DNA from: Nemania diffusa
Lineage: Eukaryota > Ascomycota > Sordariomycetes > Xylariales > Xylariaceae
Assembly (NCBI GenBank): GCA_038501195.1
Contig: JBBPUQ010000005.1
Span: forward strand, 1,178,001-1,242,000
DNA: 64,000 bases
Direction: 5' to 3'
The notes beneath the pieces are model-generated. The model was not told where the DNA came from. It searched no databases and saw only the letters and a list, made by a program, of their open reading frames with translations. Position 1 is the stretch's first letter; the number at the start of each line of letters is the position of its first letter. This document shows, piece by piece, positions 1 through 12,162 of the stretch. A program made the translations under genes and the position numbers.

Positions 1-3000
1 CCCCCATCGGCACTTAATACCACTATCAGATAAGACTGTATATTCAACTTTTTCGATCGGGACGATGTTGTTGTCTCATACAAAATTTCTAGAGGGTAAG
101 GCCTATTTCGATGCAAAAAGGATGTCTGCGGCGAACCTGGCTTCGAATTGAGAAAGTAAGGACTTAAGAGTGCAGGTCGTCTTTCGTTCCCATTAACAAA
201 GTCAAGGCCGATGACTTGGGGCAGGGTAGCATAGCCGAGCACAGACTCCTTCTTTTCGATTGATACCGGCGTTCCGTTCGTGTATGCGGTGACCGATACC
301 CTAGATCCATCCCATGGCATTCTATCGCCATACTGATCGAGTAAGAAAGCCTCTGTCTGAGTCGCAGTCATCGAAGATAAGACTATATTTGACGCTACGG
401 AGGTAGGCCCCATGGGTCGTGGAACAACGTGAAGTGCTGGATCCTCGTGCTTGCTAGTCCCTTGTCGCAAGCCATCTTCGGCATCTTTCTTGTCCTTGTG
501 GCTAGAGAAAAGCGACTTGAAAGCGTTGATCAGCTTCTCTACCAAGTATTCCCACACTAGCCCAGCCAATACGCCTCCTACGACAAGGAGTCCGTCGATC
601 AGGCCTTCTGCGGCGAGGGCGACTGATGCAATAAATGATCCAATCGCTTCGGCGATCTGGAAGAGCGTTTTTCCTGCATTCCATAGTTTCTTAGCTAGGT
701 TCCATAACCTCTTGACCATCTTGACAATCTTCTCGATGTCATAACCTTCCACCAAGAGTGGTCCTTTAGGAAGGACATACTCAATGTCTACATGTATTGC
801 AGAGATGAGGACAGCCGTTCCCTTGACAGATGCCTTCGGTTTGTCTTTGCTTTTCCCAAACCCCACTTCCGCGTCGAGCATCGGATTTTCCATTCTTGCA
901 ATACTTCCCCACTTCTTACTGAACTCCCAACTCTCCCCCTTTTCTGCTAGATGGCCCTCGATAGTAGCTTTCTTCTTCTTCCATAGCAGTTTAGCTGTGA
1001 CGTATGGAAACATGGGAATTCCTAGCCAATGTGGGATGTCTAGGGAACCTGCTGTCATACAGTATACCAGGTCTGTCGAGTTACAGCCCTTGATCTTTGA
1101 CGAAGGAAATTCTAGAAGGAGCTCTTCTTTTGTGGCAGTGAGCACGATTTGTACCGAGTCTGGAATCGGCTGTTCTTTCTGAGAAGCATCATCGCCTTTT
1201 GATGTACGCCGCATATAATTCAGTTGCAGAGCGAGCTGAAGCGCAAGTTTCTTGTCCGGGACGTTGTATACTAGGCTGAACTCCAGCCCGGTAAACCATA
1301 TCCAATCCTCAATGAGGGCCCAATTCCAATTGGAGGCAGTCTTTAAGACAAAAGCTACCCTTTTGAATTGACGACCAGTGGACCCCTCATTTTGTTCAAA
1401 CTCAAGTCGACCAACAGCTTGAGTTTTGTCAGAAGAAGGGCGATAGTCGCTATTCCAACCGGAAAATCCTGTCACGTCAGGAAGTTCTGGGCGGCTTGCT
1501 TGACCCGGTGCTTCAGAGCCCATGATTTCGTCGAGCATCTTGCCGGGCGCCTTGTTAAGCATAAACTGTATCTTGATCGTCTTCTCCGCGAAGGTAGTCT
1601 GGATACTCAAACTCTTTTGATTTGGACTTTGGCCCCAGTTCAGTGTTCCAGATATTTCTAATGTCTTCTCTTTCGCCCCAGCCGCTTTTGAGTAGCTGAT
1701 ATAGCCTTGATCAATGGTGAAGGAATCGGTGAGTTTGATCACGCCAATACTGCGTACTTTGATGTTGAAAGTGTCAAACTTCTTGTTTCGTACTGTACAC
1801 ACAACTGATGCAACAATACCAGAGGGACATACACGGTCTTGTTCAGCAAGAAGAGGCGGAGCTGTGCGAGTGGTGCTTGTGTCGGCTAAGTCGTTTACAT
1901 TTGACCCCGTGAAGCCGCCGAGGAGTTTGGTTAAGGAAATTTCCACAACAGCCGCCAATGAAAGAATGCCGTTCTCGTAAAATATAGCAACTTGGCTAGT
2001 GGACGTGGCATCAAAAAGGCTGATAATGCCGTACATCATGAACACTCTGCGCTTCTGTTGTTGACCTTGGGCTTCAAGGAGCATGAGCTTCAAGCCAGAA
2101 TCCTTTACTACGAGTGCCTTGTCAATGATGACCCACGAACCGTTTATGGCAACGGTTAGTGCCATTGATTTGATCGATCGGTTGCTCTCGCCTTGTTTCT
2201 TTCCAACGTGCAGGTCAAAGGAGAAGTTCAGCGATGATGCGAATGTTTTTGAAGATATGCCGACGTCTGGTGGTATGTTCTTTTGGTCATCATCTTGGAT
2301 CATGTGGTTTGGAGACAGCTCTTTTAAGATGTCATTGACTTCAGTTTTTCTAGTCTCTTTAGCTGAATACTGTATCATCGCCCTGAAGTGGATATCTTCC
2401 TTATCCTCCTGAGGTTTTGGAGCTCCGTAACCCCCAATATCTGCTCCGGCAGCCTTGATGTCGTTTGATCGGCGAGAACTCTCCTCTTTCATTGGAGAGC
2501 TGTCAGATTTAATCTTTATTAGGGATGCAATAGAAATCTGCAAGTTGCCGGACTGTAAAGATCCAACTAGACAGCATTTATATTCTCTCGATTTCTCCAA
2601 TGGGTTCTTTATACGGAGGTCGATATACGCATTTACTAAGACATTATTGCCGAAGAGAGTCAAGGGAGCCTCCAAGTCAATACAAGCCATAATTTCATCG
2701 AGATTCCACTTCGGTTTCTGCGTTGGCTCGGTTGTGCCCTGCTTCAGTAGCTTGATCCGTAAATGGCCATCGAGCTGGAAACCCGATGATAACTTTTGTG
2801 TTTGTGGCGAGGTTTTGATGTCTGGATGTAAGTCTAATGCTGGCATGCCTAGGCCACCGGTCAACTTTTGGTCTACTAGAACACTGGCTAGTGTATTATC
2901 AGTTTTGTCTTGCAGTTTCGTCTTGATATTGAGCCCAATCGTCGCACTCATTCTGTCAGCTCCTTTCTCAGCAATAACATACGTCCAAAGTATGAAGTTT

Positions 3001-5028
3001 TCGATCTTCCACTCGCCATAAATGTATCCAGAAACCTGTTTTTCAGATGAGGTCGGATTATACAGATCGAAAGCTAAACCCATCTTTTCTAGCGCGATGT
3101 GGCCAGGAATTATATCCCATGATACGCCAAAGTGCGCACGGAACTTAACCATGCGAAGCCGGTATCCTGTCTGTTCACTCGATGATTGGTCGTGGGTAGG
3201 ATCTGCTGTCACATCTTTCTCCGGATTGTTGTGCCCCTGTTTAGTCAGACTTTTGTCGCTCGTGTTGGATGCGGCAGAGGAATCGCTCTTCGACAGCATC
3301 ATTTCGAATGAAATATCAGCGGAGGGATTATAATATTTTGCCAAGTCTAGACTGAGGCCCGACTCAGCTGGAACTGAGTGGTCTTTTGTAAAGGTCTCGA
3401 GGTATCCCTCCTCGTTCTTCTCTATGGATCCCACTTTAGCATTCGAGCCAAACAAATCCTCCTGTGACAGAGCAATGATGGAGAAACTTCCTGATCCGGA
3501 GCGCTCTAGAGAGGCAAAAAGTTGAATTGTACTACTGTCCTTAGCCTCATGGTACCGCAGTGCGGCGCTGAACTGCCACTGCCTTATCTCAAGTATGCCT
3601 GACAGAGCGCACAAGCGGGTTTGGAGGTGTGGATTCAAATCGAGATCGACAACAAGATCTCTAATAATGCAATCTTTAAGAAATTCGGCTTGAATAGAAC
3701 AAAGTTGACGGGCGTATACTTGCATCGCAAGTTCCTTGATACCCTGGCCGCTGAATTCGACAAATAAGGCAAATTCCACATTCGGTGTTGATAGGTCATA
3801 CTGCAAGACAGCCAGACTGGAGCTTTGGGGAAGCGTTAATAAGCTCGAAAAAGTTTCAGCCTCCTGAACGGTGCTTCCATTCGGGTTAGAAGCTGAATTT
3901 TTCCTGAGCAGACTGCTGTAGAATGCATCTGGGCTAATACGCTCTACGGCCGAGGCAGTTGCAGAAGGTGTATTCCGTATGTCAAGGGAGACTGTAATCT
4001 CTTGGTTGACTCGAGAGAATTGCGCAACTACTTTGAGGAGGGTGCGCTCAATAACGAGGCGGCCAGCAAGTTCAGCAAATGCTTGATACTGAGGCTTGCC
4101 ATCCTGTCCTTCTTGCCTAACCAAAGCGAGCGAAAGAACTCCATTGATAATCCTCAATTTCGGATAATCAATTTTTGGCTCATAATTAATCCTGCCTCCA
4201 AACTGAAACGTACAATAAGAGAACACGAACTCTTTATTTACAGGCTTTACAAGCCCAATAGCGATATTTGCCTCGTATAATGGCGCGTTCATAGTATCAC
4301 GGATGTTAGCATCAACCATTCCCGATGCTGCAACATGTCAGATGCCACAAAGCTCGTTAGGATTATCAAAGCACTCACGTGTGGTTCCAGAATCACCTCC
4401 AGAAATACTTTGCACAGACTTCCACAGGTCATCGGGCTTAGTCTGGCTTTTGAGTTGCAGCAAAAATTCGATTTCGAGGGGGGTATCATTTTGTAGATGT
4501 GATAGCTACAACAATTAGCAAGACTCTTTCTAAGTCTCTAGGCGCGAATTTACCTCAGCTGAGACGTAAAACTTGAGATGGCCAATTTCACCATTAGCCG
4601 TGAGAATAATCCGAAAGGCGGCTATTACTCGTCAGCATTTATCGCTTAACTAGTGTGAACAAGCAATCCGTCTACGTACGATCGAAATCGCTCTTCAATT
4701 GCGCCTCTAATTTAAGTGTAATGCCGTCCAACTTGAAATTGTCACGAACAGTCCATTCTGTCTGCAACTGTGCGTACAGCTGGAATGCGAGCTCGTACTG
4801 AAATTGAACTTTGCTTTGGCCGGTCTCTGTATTCGCTATGCCCAACCTAGACTCCGCCGACGTCATCAAGTCCCGACAAGCGTTTTTGACGGAATCGAAG
4901 CCCGCCATATCAACGTTCGAACGGCTGCTAGCATGATGCATATATTGTGAAACTTCTAGCGTGTCTCCCCCAGATGGTATGGTTTCCTTACTGGCAGCTT
5001 CGCCAGCTAGAACCTCGTTCTCCGCCAT
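1..5028 (-). CDS. Very large beta-rich protein of unknown family (3' end beyond the window)
   Basis: Proposed exons on the minus strand are 5028-4680, 4621-4554, 4505-4379 and 4327-<1. All three introns (58, 48 and 51 nt) have GT/AG ends and keep phase; the last exon is open to the window edge, giving at least 1623 residues. The ATG at 5028 starts a soluble N-terminus (MAENEVLAGEAASKET). From residue 182 on, the chain is almost entirely short strands of alternating hydrophobic and polar residues in modules of roughly 100-150 residues, with no signal peptide. Near residues 1400-1440 lies a Gly/Ala-rich hydrophobic stretch (EAIGSFIASVALAAEG then LLVVGGVLAGLVWEYL) that could enter a membrane. 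I do not recognise the family. It is divergent from the metallo-beta-lactamase gene at 5959, so joint expression is likely. A structural, pore-forming or lipid-binding role is only a guess. Confidence 0.8.
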
Positions 5029-5958
5029 AATTCCTCTCCCTCGCTAATGCAGATATTACTTGGGTGTAATGGGATCAGTTACAAGAAAGTCGCAGCAGGT
5101 AACTCTTGATAGAGAGAAATGCACAGCTAAGTCATGCCCCTAAACTGAGGAGCGGGCCTGTCTCAAAGCTGTATGTACACACGGCACGTTAAGCAACGGC
5201 TCTGAATTATTTTATGATTTTGGCTATTCTCATTGAGGAAATAACCCAAAATCATTACCCCAGACTCAATAGCGCCCACGTAGAGGCGCTATTGAATCTA
5301 TCGCGCCTCTTTTGAGATTAGTTGATAATTATTAGCACTTGCTAGCTATCCTCCTGTTGCAGCTTTCCCCATAGCTAGCTCTTAATGCACGGGTATCACA
5401 TTGATAAATTTGTATACCGGTAGGGCCTAGACTAAACCTTTCGCTTATACCGCCTTTTGCGCCTGGAACAATGACCCGAGCGAGAAGCGAATTTGCTAGT
5501 TATATTATAACAGGGGGTTGACACAGAGGCTAGAACTTGCTATCTCTGCGCTAACCTAATCACTTCCCAATCCGTTCAGATATGCACATGCTAATAATCT
5601 AATACAAGGGTTGCATTGGACATGCTATATCCTCTACGGCTGAGTGCGACATACGACAAGCTGAAAATCTCTTTCTAGAAATCCAGGTCGGTCAATAACA
5701 TCGGACCGGCTCCGAGATACTATTTGAATGCATTCGTAAATCCTAGCTGGATATGCAGCCAAGAAATGGGAGAAACTCCTAGCTCTCGCAGGTCAGCGCA
5801 TTAGCGGAGTAGAGCACACTTCGCCATGTGTAGCATCGTTTTATCATTCGTAGTAGAGTATCAAAGAAAAGTTAAACACCTGACTCTTTGATGATACCGT
5901 TCATCTAATCATACTCAAAGTCCCTTGTAGACAAGATAGATTTGCCAATTAAGCCACA
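5029..5958. promoter_or_regulatory. Shared 930-bp divergent promoter region
   Basis: The region lies between the start codons of the large beta-rich gene (minus) and the metallo-beta-lactamase gene (plus). No ORF or RNA gene was seen. Around 5200-5320 there is a short inverted pair of GAGGCGC-type segments (GCGCC...GAGGCGC, then again GCGCCTC). Both 5' untranslated leaders and any shared activator sites must lie here; no TATA box is obvious. Confidence 0.55.
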
Positions 5959-8900
5959 ATGTCAGATACGGAAAGTGATCTTGACGTGGATGACGAACTC
6001 ACGGAAACCACTTCAAAGTTCAAGACTCCGAATGCGAACAAGGCTGGTCAAGCTAATACAGAGACAGGGCTAACAACTGTGAGTGGCGTCCTTATTCGTC
6101 TTTAAAATTTCAACTGACTTTTCTTAAGTTGTATGCATGTGTTACCATGATCGACGTGAAAGAAGGCGATTGCTATGTGGTTGATCTTCTTCATGGAGCC
6201 ATAGCAAATGCTGCGAGCAGTTGGAACCGTTTTCTCATTGACACTGGCAAACCGCATGATACTGACGACAGATTAGCGAAGATTTGCGGCGCATTCTACG
6301 GTGGCGATCAGACTGAAAAGGGATCTATAGTTGTTCTCAAGGGGCCATGGGAGTCAAGCATGGATAAGACACGCCGGCCTGAAATCCCTAGGCTAAGCGG
6401 TATAATCGTCACGCATTCCGACGCGGACCACTGCGGATTCGCAAAGGATGTGATGATTAAACTCGGCCAACTCCCAGGCAACGAAGTCCCTGCAAATAAC
6501 GATATCCGAGGCGTGTTACCTGTCTGGGTGTCGCCTATGAAAGACTGGACAGACGACATAATTATTCGATGCGGCAGACAGTATGATAAGGTATATTCTT
6601 GATCCAATTGGAGAGTGAAGTTCAATGCATCTATTACTTCAAGTGTACTTACGTAGGCGCGTCTATCTAGTTGTGGGGTTTTGGATTTGAATTCTTTCAA
6701 GTTCAAGCCACGATACACTGGCACAAATCTGAATACAAGGGCGTGAGCCTAGCGATCACACGACGGACAGTATCCGAGGATGTCACAATTTCCCTTGATA
6801 AAACTTGGCGAAATATATGGGATCTAGCTAAACAGGCAAAGTACACTATCGTTTGCCGATTCAGCCGCCTCCCCAAGTCGATTAAAAATATCTCTAAAAC
6901 TTTAAAGTCTGAGGTGTTTAGTCCAGTGTCGCAAGAACGAATCAAGCGGGCACTCGGCAACGTACCATTTGTACAGGAGAAATTCAAAACTGAGCTATTC
7001 CATGAATACGAAGATCCTCTTGAAAATGGCGAGACAATAATCGTGGAGCTCGGCCTTGTTCCTGAGGTTGGTGGACGGCAGCCAATTCGGACGTTAAGTG
7101 ATAAGCCGATCAAGGAACTTATCACTGGCCGTTGGCTCCGAGCTGCGTTCGACGTAAGACTGATCAATAAGGAGAAGAACAAGCGAAATCCGAAAGATGA
7201 GTCTTCTATGCAGTCGTTCAATATCTTTTCCTCTCTTGAAATATCGAAATCGCTGCCTGCTGGTCTTAAGACAGAATGTCACGTCGTTGGCCTCGATGAT
7301 GCGGTTCGCGATCTTAGACTTGCGCCATCGCACCGTGCGGGCATCCATTATTCCAACTCTCGTTTGGGTTGTACTGGCAGCGAGTTCACTCGAGATTTTG
7401 TTCACATGATTCTGCAGTACCGATTGCCAGAGAGAAAGAATGTAAGTCTCCATTCTTAGATGCCAATGATGACGCTTACGTGATAATATAGCAAGTCGTT
7501 CCGCCAAACGACGATTTCACACCTTCCAAGTTAATCACGGGGAAACCTAAAAATGTCTGTCGTTCTGTGCTAGAGGGATTAGATCACTTCCGGCCAAAAA
7601 AACCGAGGCTTTGGGGAGAGTATGCTAATCGGGCATCTATTCTTACGCATTTTGTTTATAGCAAGGCTTTGAGTCCAACCTATTTGAACCCGAAACGTCG
7701 ACCAGGCACCGGCGATTTCAACATGTTGTTTACTGGCGATGCCTTTGAGGCCGGCCGAGGCGAGACCGCATATACAAACGAGCGAAAGTTTGGTTATCAT
7801 TCACTTAAGCAATCATCGGAAGTACGCCCAGACGGAAACATCCTGAGCTGGCTGTGGCAGCAACGATTGATGCCAGCACTGCGTGTCGACGTGCTGAAGG
7901 TTCCACATCATGGATCCTCGGTGACAACGAACTCGAGCTTCTATAGAAACGTCTCGGCATCGGTGTATCTAATTAGCGGAGCAGCGAACCCCCATGGCCA
8001 CCCCCGCGCTGAAACCATGGCATCCATCATTTCAACTATTTTGTTAGAAGACGGCGGCGCTCTTGCTCCAAACTGTTACCGACAAGATGACGAAAAGGAT
8101 CCCGAGAAGTTGAAAAAGCCGCATATCAATGAAGTTAGTTTGAGTGCCATACCCTGACTGGCGACTCCGTGCCTAATCTACGAGTTTAGCGACCGCGACC
8201 CCGTTTAATCTTCCTAACAAACCAGACGAATTATTCGCTGAATCAAAGGTGGGCTCGAGCTCGCAAGAAAGCTAGGGATGAATACATGAGCGCATACAGT
8301 ACGTTGAAACTGCGACTTAAATGCACTGGAGCACGATCATACGCTCCAGCATCTGCTAAAGTTTAGTTTTATCTGCATGGTATAGTGCTGACACTGATGT
8401 ACTAAGTCCTAAAAAAGATCCAGGCGAACTTGGAGTCAGATAAATACAAGAAGATGACGGCTCATTTCAAAAGAAAAGCCAAAAGCGACTGGACGGCCCA
8501 GGCCAAACAAGGGCTTGAAAATGCAATCGAATCAACATCAGAGGATCACGCTACGCTACGCAAAGATTTCTTTGATACTGTAGCCAAACGGACCAAAGAG
8601 CTTATGCAAGGAGATCAGCAAAACCCCGATTTCTCCAGCGGCTTTAGAAACGAGGTCTTTGCAACGGATTGGATGCGAGAGTTATGTAATAACCTGCGTC
8701 CACAGTACAAAGTCCCCCTAGCCAACGTCCGGATATTCTATCAGAAGACAAGGGGAGCAGCCACACGTCTAAGATTCGGGCGTGATTGGTATCGTCCAGA
8801 AGAGGTCCGATGTGAGTGGCACGAAGACGATTGGGTTGAGACGCGGTATGAGTGGGATGCTGAAGATTACGAGAGGGCGCGTGAGTTTCTCCTGTTGACT

Positions 8901-9500
8901 AATGAAAGCCCCTACCTATTATTAATCAGCCTGTTAGATCCGCGCAGAGCAATCCCTCCACTTGCGGAGGCGTACGCGGAAATCAAGAATGATCCCCTGG
9001 CATATCCATACCCGGGACGAGACCAATGGGAGTACCCGGGTGGCGAGAAACAAAAGCCCGGCCCAGGCAGAGCGTATAAGGTCATCCGAAGATCCGGTGC
9101 AGTTTCTCAGTCGCACCCGGCGCCTGTGAATAAGCCTGGCCCTAACGGTTCCAATCACCTTGATGCTGGTGAGGGCAGTATTGACTCAGATGATGAGGCG
9201 CTTCAAGAAATCCTTGCCAGAGCTGAAGAAGAGGCCAGGTTGGCTGCATCGAAGCCAGGCCCTAGTATGTTCTCCCAAGGCAGTAGACTTGAGGCACTTC
9301 TCAGCAGGTCTAGTAATTGGCAAGGTGGCAACATTCCTCCAAACCCCGACGAGAAAAAAGGGGTAAGGGGCCTTTTTGGTGATAACAAGGGCGGTTTTTT
9401 GTTCCAAAACAACGTTGTCAATAACAGTGCTAACACCGGTAATTTTTTAAGAGATGCAAATCCCGGTGGATTGTTTAAGTGGTCAACAGACAAAAAATAG
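5959..9500 (+). CDS. ComEC-type metallo-beta-lactamase-fold protein with unknown C-terminal half
   Basis: Exons are 5959-6078, 6129-6590, 6671-7441, 7492-8133, 8190-8298 and 8407-9500; all junctions keep phase and give 1065 residues. Zinc-binding motifs of the MBL fold are visible: IDTG at 77-80, HSDADH at 136-141, TGD at 532-534, VPHHGS at 588-593 and NPHGHP at 617-622. The PHHGS and NPHGHP pair is typical of the ComEC/Rec2 subgroup, which in bacteria acts on nucleic acid or related phosphodiesters. The substrate here is unknown. No membrane segment is seen, unlike bacterial ComEC. The last three exons add about 400 residues: a charged helical block (KKARDEYMSAY, then LESDKYKKMTAHFKRKAK), an Asp/Glu/Trp-rich block and a Gly/Asn-rich tail with one GLFG. 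The 5th and 6th exons replace an otherwise premature end at 8157; the splice sites are gttagt...ttag and gtacgt...taag. Confidence 0.82.
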
Positions 9501-10089
9501 TTAACTAGGCTATAGAGGTGGCTCCTCGATGGAGAGATAACATGGTGTTTGCATATCCGGATATACCAATAAAACTATTATCCGAGACTAGGTAGGTAAT
9601 ATTATGATTTTCTTGGGTGTATTCTTATGTAATAAACCATGTTACTCCACTTCTAAGTCACAGAGCTGAAACTTGCACCTAAAGGGGGTACCATAATAGT
9701 CTGTGCTGACTCACCATGTGGATTGTTATTGAGGGAAACGGAACTGTCGGTCGCCGGGTTATACTGCTCCTCCTGCCCCGAACGATGCCGTTTTTTACTT
9801 AGGCTAGGTACCCACCTTCTCCTTTACCCCCTTTGCGGAATAACCCTAGGCGAATTAGCTAATCTTACGCTGTCAGATACAGGGGTAGTCACCAAACCGC
9901 CCTATTAGGTTAGTTCGGAGATGATAAAACTCTGTAACTCTGTCAGAGACGAAGCTCAGAACATAAACAACGGCAGCAACAACAACACAGAGTTCACGAT
10001 GATTGTACCTTCAATTGATTGACTCGCTTATATCTGATATGGTGTGATCCACTAGGTGGGTCGGTATTATGGTGCTCGCTCGTTCTCAG
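9501..10089. other. Intergenic, convergent tails; nothing recognised
   Basis: This 589-bp spacer lies between the 3' ends of two convergent genes. It holds only 3' untranslated sequence, and a short purine/CAA-rich stretch near 9965-9990. No credible ORF is present; the open frame at 9723-9908 has no family features. Confidence 0.5.
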
Positions 10090-12162
10090 CTACTCAATTG
10101 AGAACTCTACTCCCTTGAGCGTACCCTCTTCGTACTGCTGTATGGCCTCCCCTTCCATCAGTCCGTGGACATAACAAGGCTTGACAAGTCGATACGTCCC
10201 CTGACCAGTAGGTCGCAACAGCACGGGAAAACTGCACCCAAAAAGCACCGCCACGATATCACCGGGCCTCGCTTCTTCGGGGCCCATGCCGAGAAGCCCG
10301 CTCTCGGTCGTCATCAGCCTCCGCGACCAGGCGAAGCGAGTGACGCGAGTGACCGCTTCGGTGAAAATCGGCGATGGCTCGGCTTCAGGGTTGTCGGTTG
10401 GGTTCGATTCTGCTCTTAAATGGCTAGCACCGGTTGAGGCAGCCTGTGACCAGACCGATGAGAATGACCGAAAAACCCAACGTGGAATACTCAGCCAGCC
10501 GGCTTGACTACCCCGGTTGCCCTCGCCCTGAAAATACGATATCAGGGGTCGGCCTGCGACGTGAAACTCAGAGCTCAGGCTCATCCAGTTTTTCATATCA
10601 GGATCTCTGAGTGTTTGCGGGGAGAGCATCGAAGCATATCCCTCCGGGGCCGTCTGGCCTATTAGATTCCTGTTGCCCACTATGGTCCGCCAGAGTGCCT
10701 CGCGTTGCGCTGCCTGGTTTGGGTATGCGCAGTTGAGATTGTTAGTGCCGAATTGTTGAGATGCACTAGACGGCAGCGATGCGTTGTTCTCGTTATGCGC
10801 GTAGAGGAACGAGGTAGTGACGCTCTGCACGGTGTCGATCAGTAGCCCCTCACAGAGTAGCGTCAAGCCATCTTCGGAGAAATTGGCCTTGGCCTCGACC
10901 TGCGCACTTGCATTATACCGTGGTTCGGATGCGCCTAGGAGATGACGGTATTTGTTATGCAAATGAGGTACCCAGGATGGCGAGTCACTGTAGCTGCACT
11001 GGCCAAGGACCTCGAGACTCTTCTGGCACCGAATCCATGTCCGGGCAAATTCTGCAAACACAGCATCGTCGGAAACGTCCGACTCATAGTGAGGCTCAAT
11101 CTTAGCAGCAATGTCGGGTTCCATCAGGCCCAGTAATCCGTCTACCTTGTCTCTTGGTTGCTGCGCTAGTTTATGACGCGTAAAGGTGAAAAGCTTCATC
11201 AGATCTGGCTCGGTACCCTTCCGGCGTAGCAGCTCCGTATTACTTATCCTCAGAAGGTAGGGGTACGTCGGCTGTACGACGCGGTTGGCTTCGTTCCAGT
11301 GCTCTGGATATTGTTGCAGTATACTGCTGACTGTGTTCCCTATCTCGTCATCAATCGGGGGAATATTGAAGAAGGCTGCTGCGTGATAAATGTCAAGCCA
11401 TTTCACCATTTTGTCGGCGTACAAGACCTTCATCTCCGACATGCCTTTGCAAATTTCTTGCAGTACCCATGTTCGCACCCAGTATGAAAGGCGAGCAAAG
11501 TCGCAGAAGAGCTTCCAGATGCCCACTGGTGTAGACTCGAGAACTTGGGGCAATATGGATTTCAGCTTAGTCGTATCTGTACTGTCCCAGCAGGGTGAGA
11601 GCTGTGATAGAAAGTCCAAGGCGGGTCGAACATCTAGGTTTTCGGAGCCGAGCCAGATGAGGACATCAGCTGCATGGCTGTAGATGTCTCCCATACGAGG
11701 GACTTCATGCTCCTTCTCGACGTTATCCGCCTGATTGATGCATAACGCATCGACCCAAAGATGAGCCCCACGGCCTAGGATTCCCCGGTTCCTAATGGCT
11801 CGAAGAGCGACTTCTAGGTTATGTCGTACATAGATATCGATGCCGTCGAAGCGAATCATGCGCTGATGCTCGGGGTTGGACCATTCGTAACTCAAAGCGA
11901 CAAAGTCCCCCCATGTATAGCGATCCATGTCTCCGTCCAACGGCGAAAGCTGTCCCCTGGCTTTATACCAACCAAGGCGGTCTTTCGGATCATGAGAATC
12001 TCGCCATGCCCGATATTCCGGGCTGAAATACTGTTCGTCGAGCGGAACATGGCGAACTGTCACCTCGAGGATGTCGGACGTCACATCTTGAGATTTGGAG
12101 GGCAATATGGAAGCGACCCGGATCTCTTTCGACACCTCCTTGAGAGCTCTATTGCCCAACAT
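10090..12162 (-). CDS. Heterokaryon incompatibility (HET) domain protein
   Basis: A single exon of 690 residues starts at the ATG at 12162. The HET domain (PF06985) occupies about residues 87-250 and shows its usual landmarks: FVALSYEWS (88-95 region), LWVDALCINQ (135-144) and IYSHAADVLIWLG (160-172). HET proteins trigger programmed cell death when different individuals fuse, or act in fungal innate immunity; the domain is related to TIR folds. The remainder is the usual variable C-terminal part, ending with the common tail in which a region of the type GDIVAVLFGCSFPVLLRP precedes a short Tyr/Gly/Glu-rich end. Length and one-exon layout fit the family. No partner can be named. The nearby Helo-like/ankyrin gene and NACHT pseudogene belong to the same functional class. 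Confidence 0.95.
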   Translation of the reverse strand: MLGNRALKEVSKEIRVASILPSKSQDVTSDILEVTVRHVPLDEQYFSPEYRAWRDSHDPKDRLGWYKARGQLSPLDGDMDRYTWGDFVALSYEWSNPEHQRMIRFDGIDIYVRHNLEVALRAIRNRGILGRGAHLWVDALCINQADNVEKEHEVPRMGDIYSHAADVLIWLGSENLDVRPALDFLSQLSPCWDSTDTTKLKSILPQVLESTPVGIWKLFCDFARLSYWVRTWVLQEICKGMSEMKVLYADKMVKWLDIYHAAAFFNIPPIDDEIGNTVSSILQQYPEHWNEANRVVQPTYPYLLRISNTELLRRKGTEPDLMKLFTFTRHKLAQQPRDKVDGLLGLMEPDIAAKIEPHYESDVSDDAVFAEFARTWIRCQKSLEVLGQCSYSDSPSWVPHLHNKYRHLLGASEPRYNASAQVEAKANFSEDGLTLLCEGLLIDTVQSVTTSFLYAHNENNASLPSSASQQFGTNNLNCAYPNQAAQREALWRTIVGNRNLIGQTAPEGYASMLSPQTLRDPDMKNWMSLSSEFHVAGRPLISYFQGEGNRGSQAGWLSIPRWVFRSFSSVWSQAASTGASHLRAESNPTDNPEAEPSPIFTEAVTRVTRFAWSRRLMTTESGLLGMGPEEARPGDIVAVLFGCSFPVLLRPTGQGTYRLVKPCYVHGLMEGEAIQQYEEGTLKGVEFSIE

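Noticed and set aside
451..3333. Series of plus-strand ORFs of 90-190 codons
   Set aside because: They are antisense shadows of the continuous minus-strand exon 4327-<1, which has consistent strand-rich protein sequence and runs past the window edge.
8430..9500. A separate gene starting near 8430
   Set aside because: It has no ATG near its 5' end and is joined in phase to the MBL gene by the intron 8299-8406.
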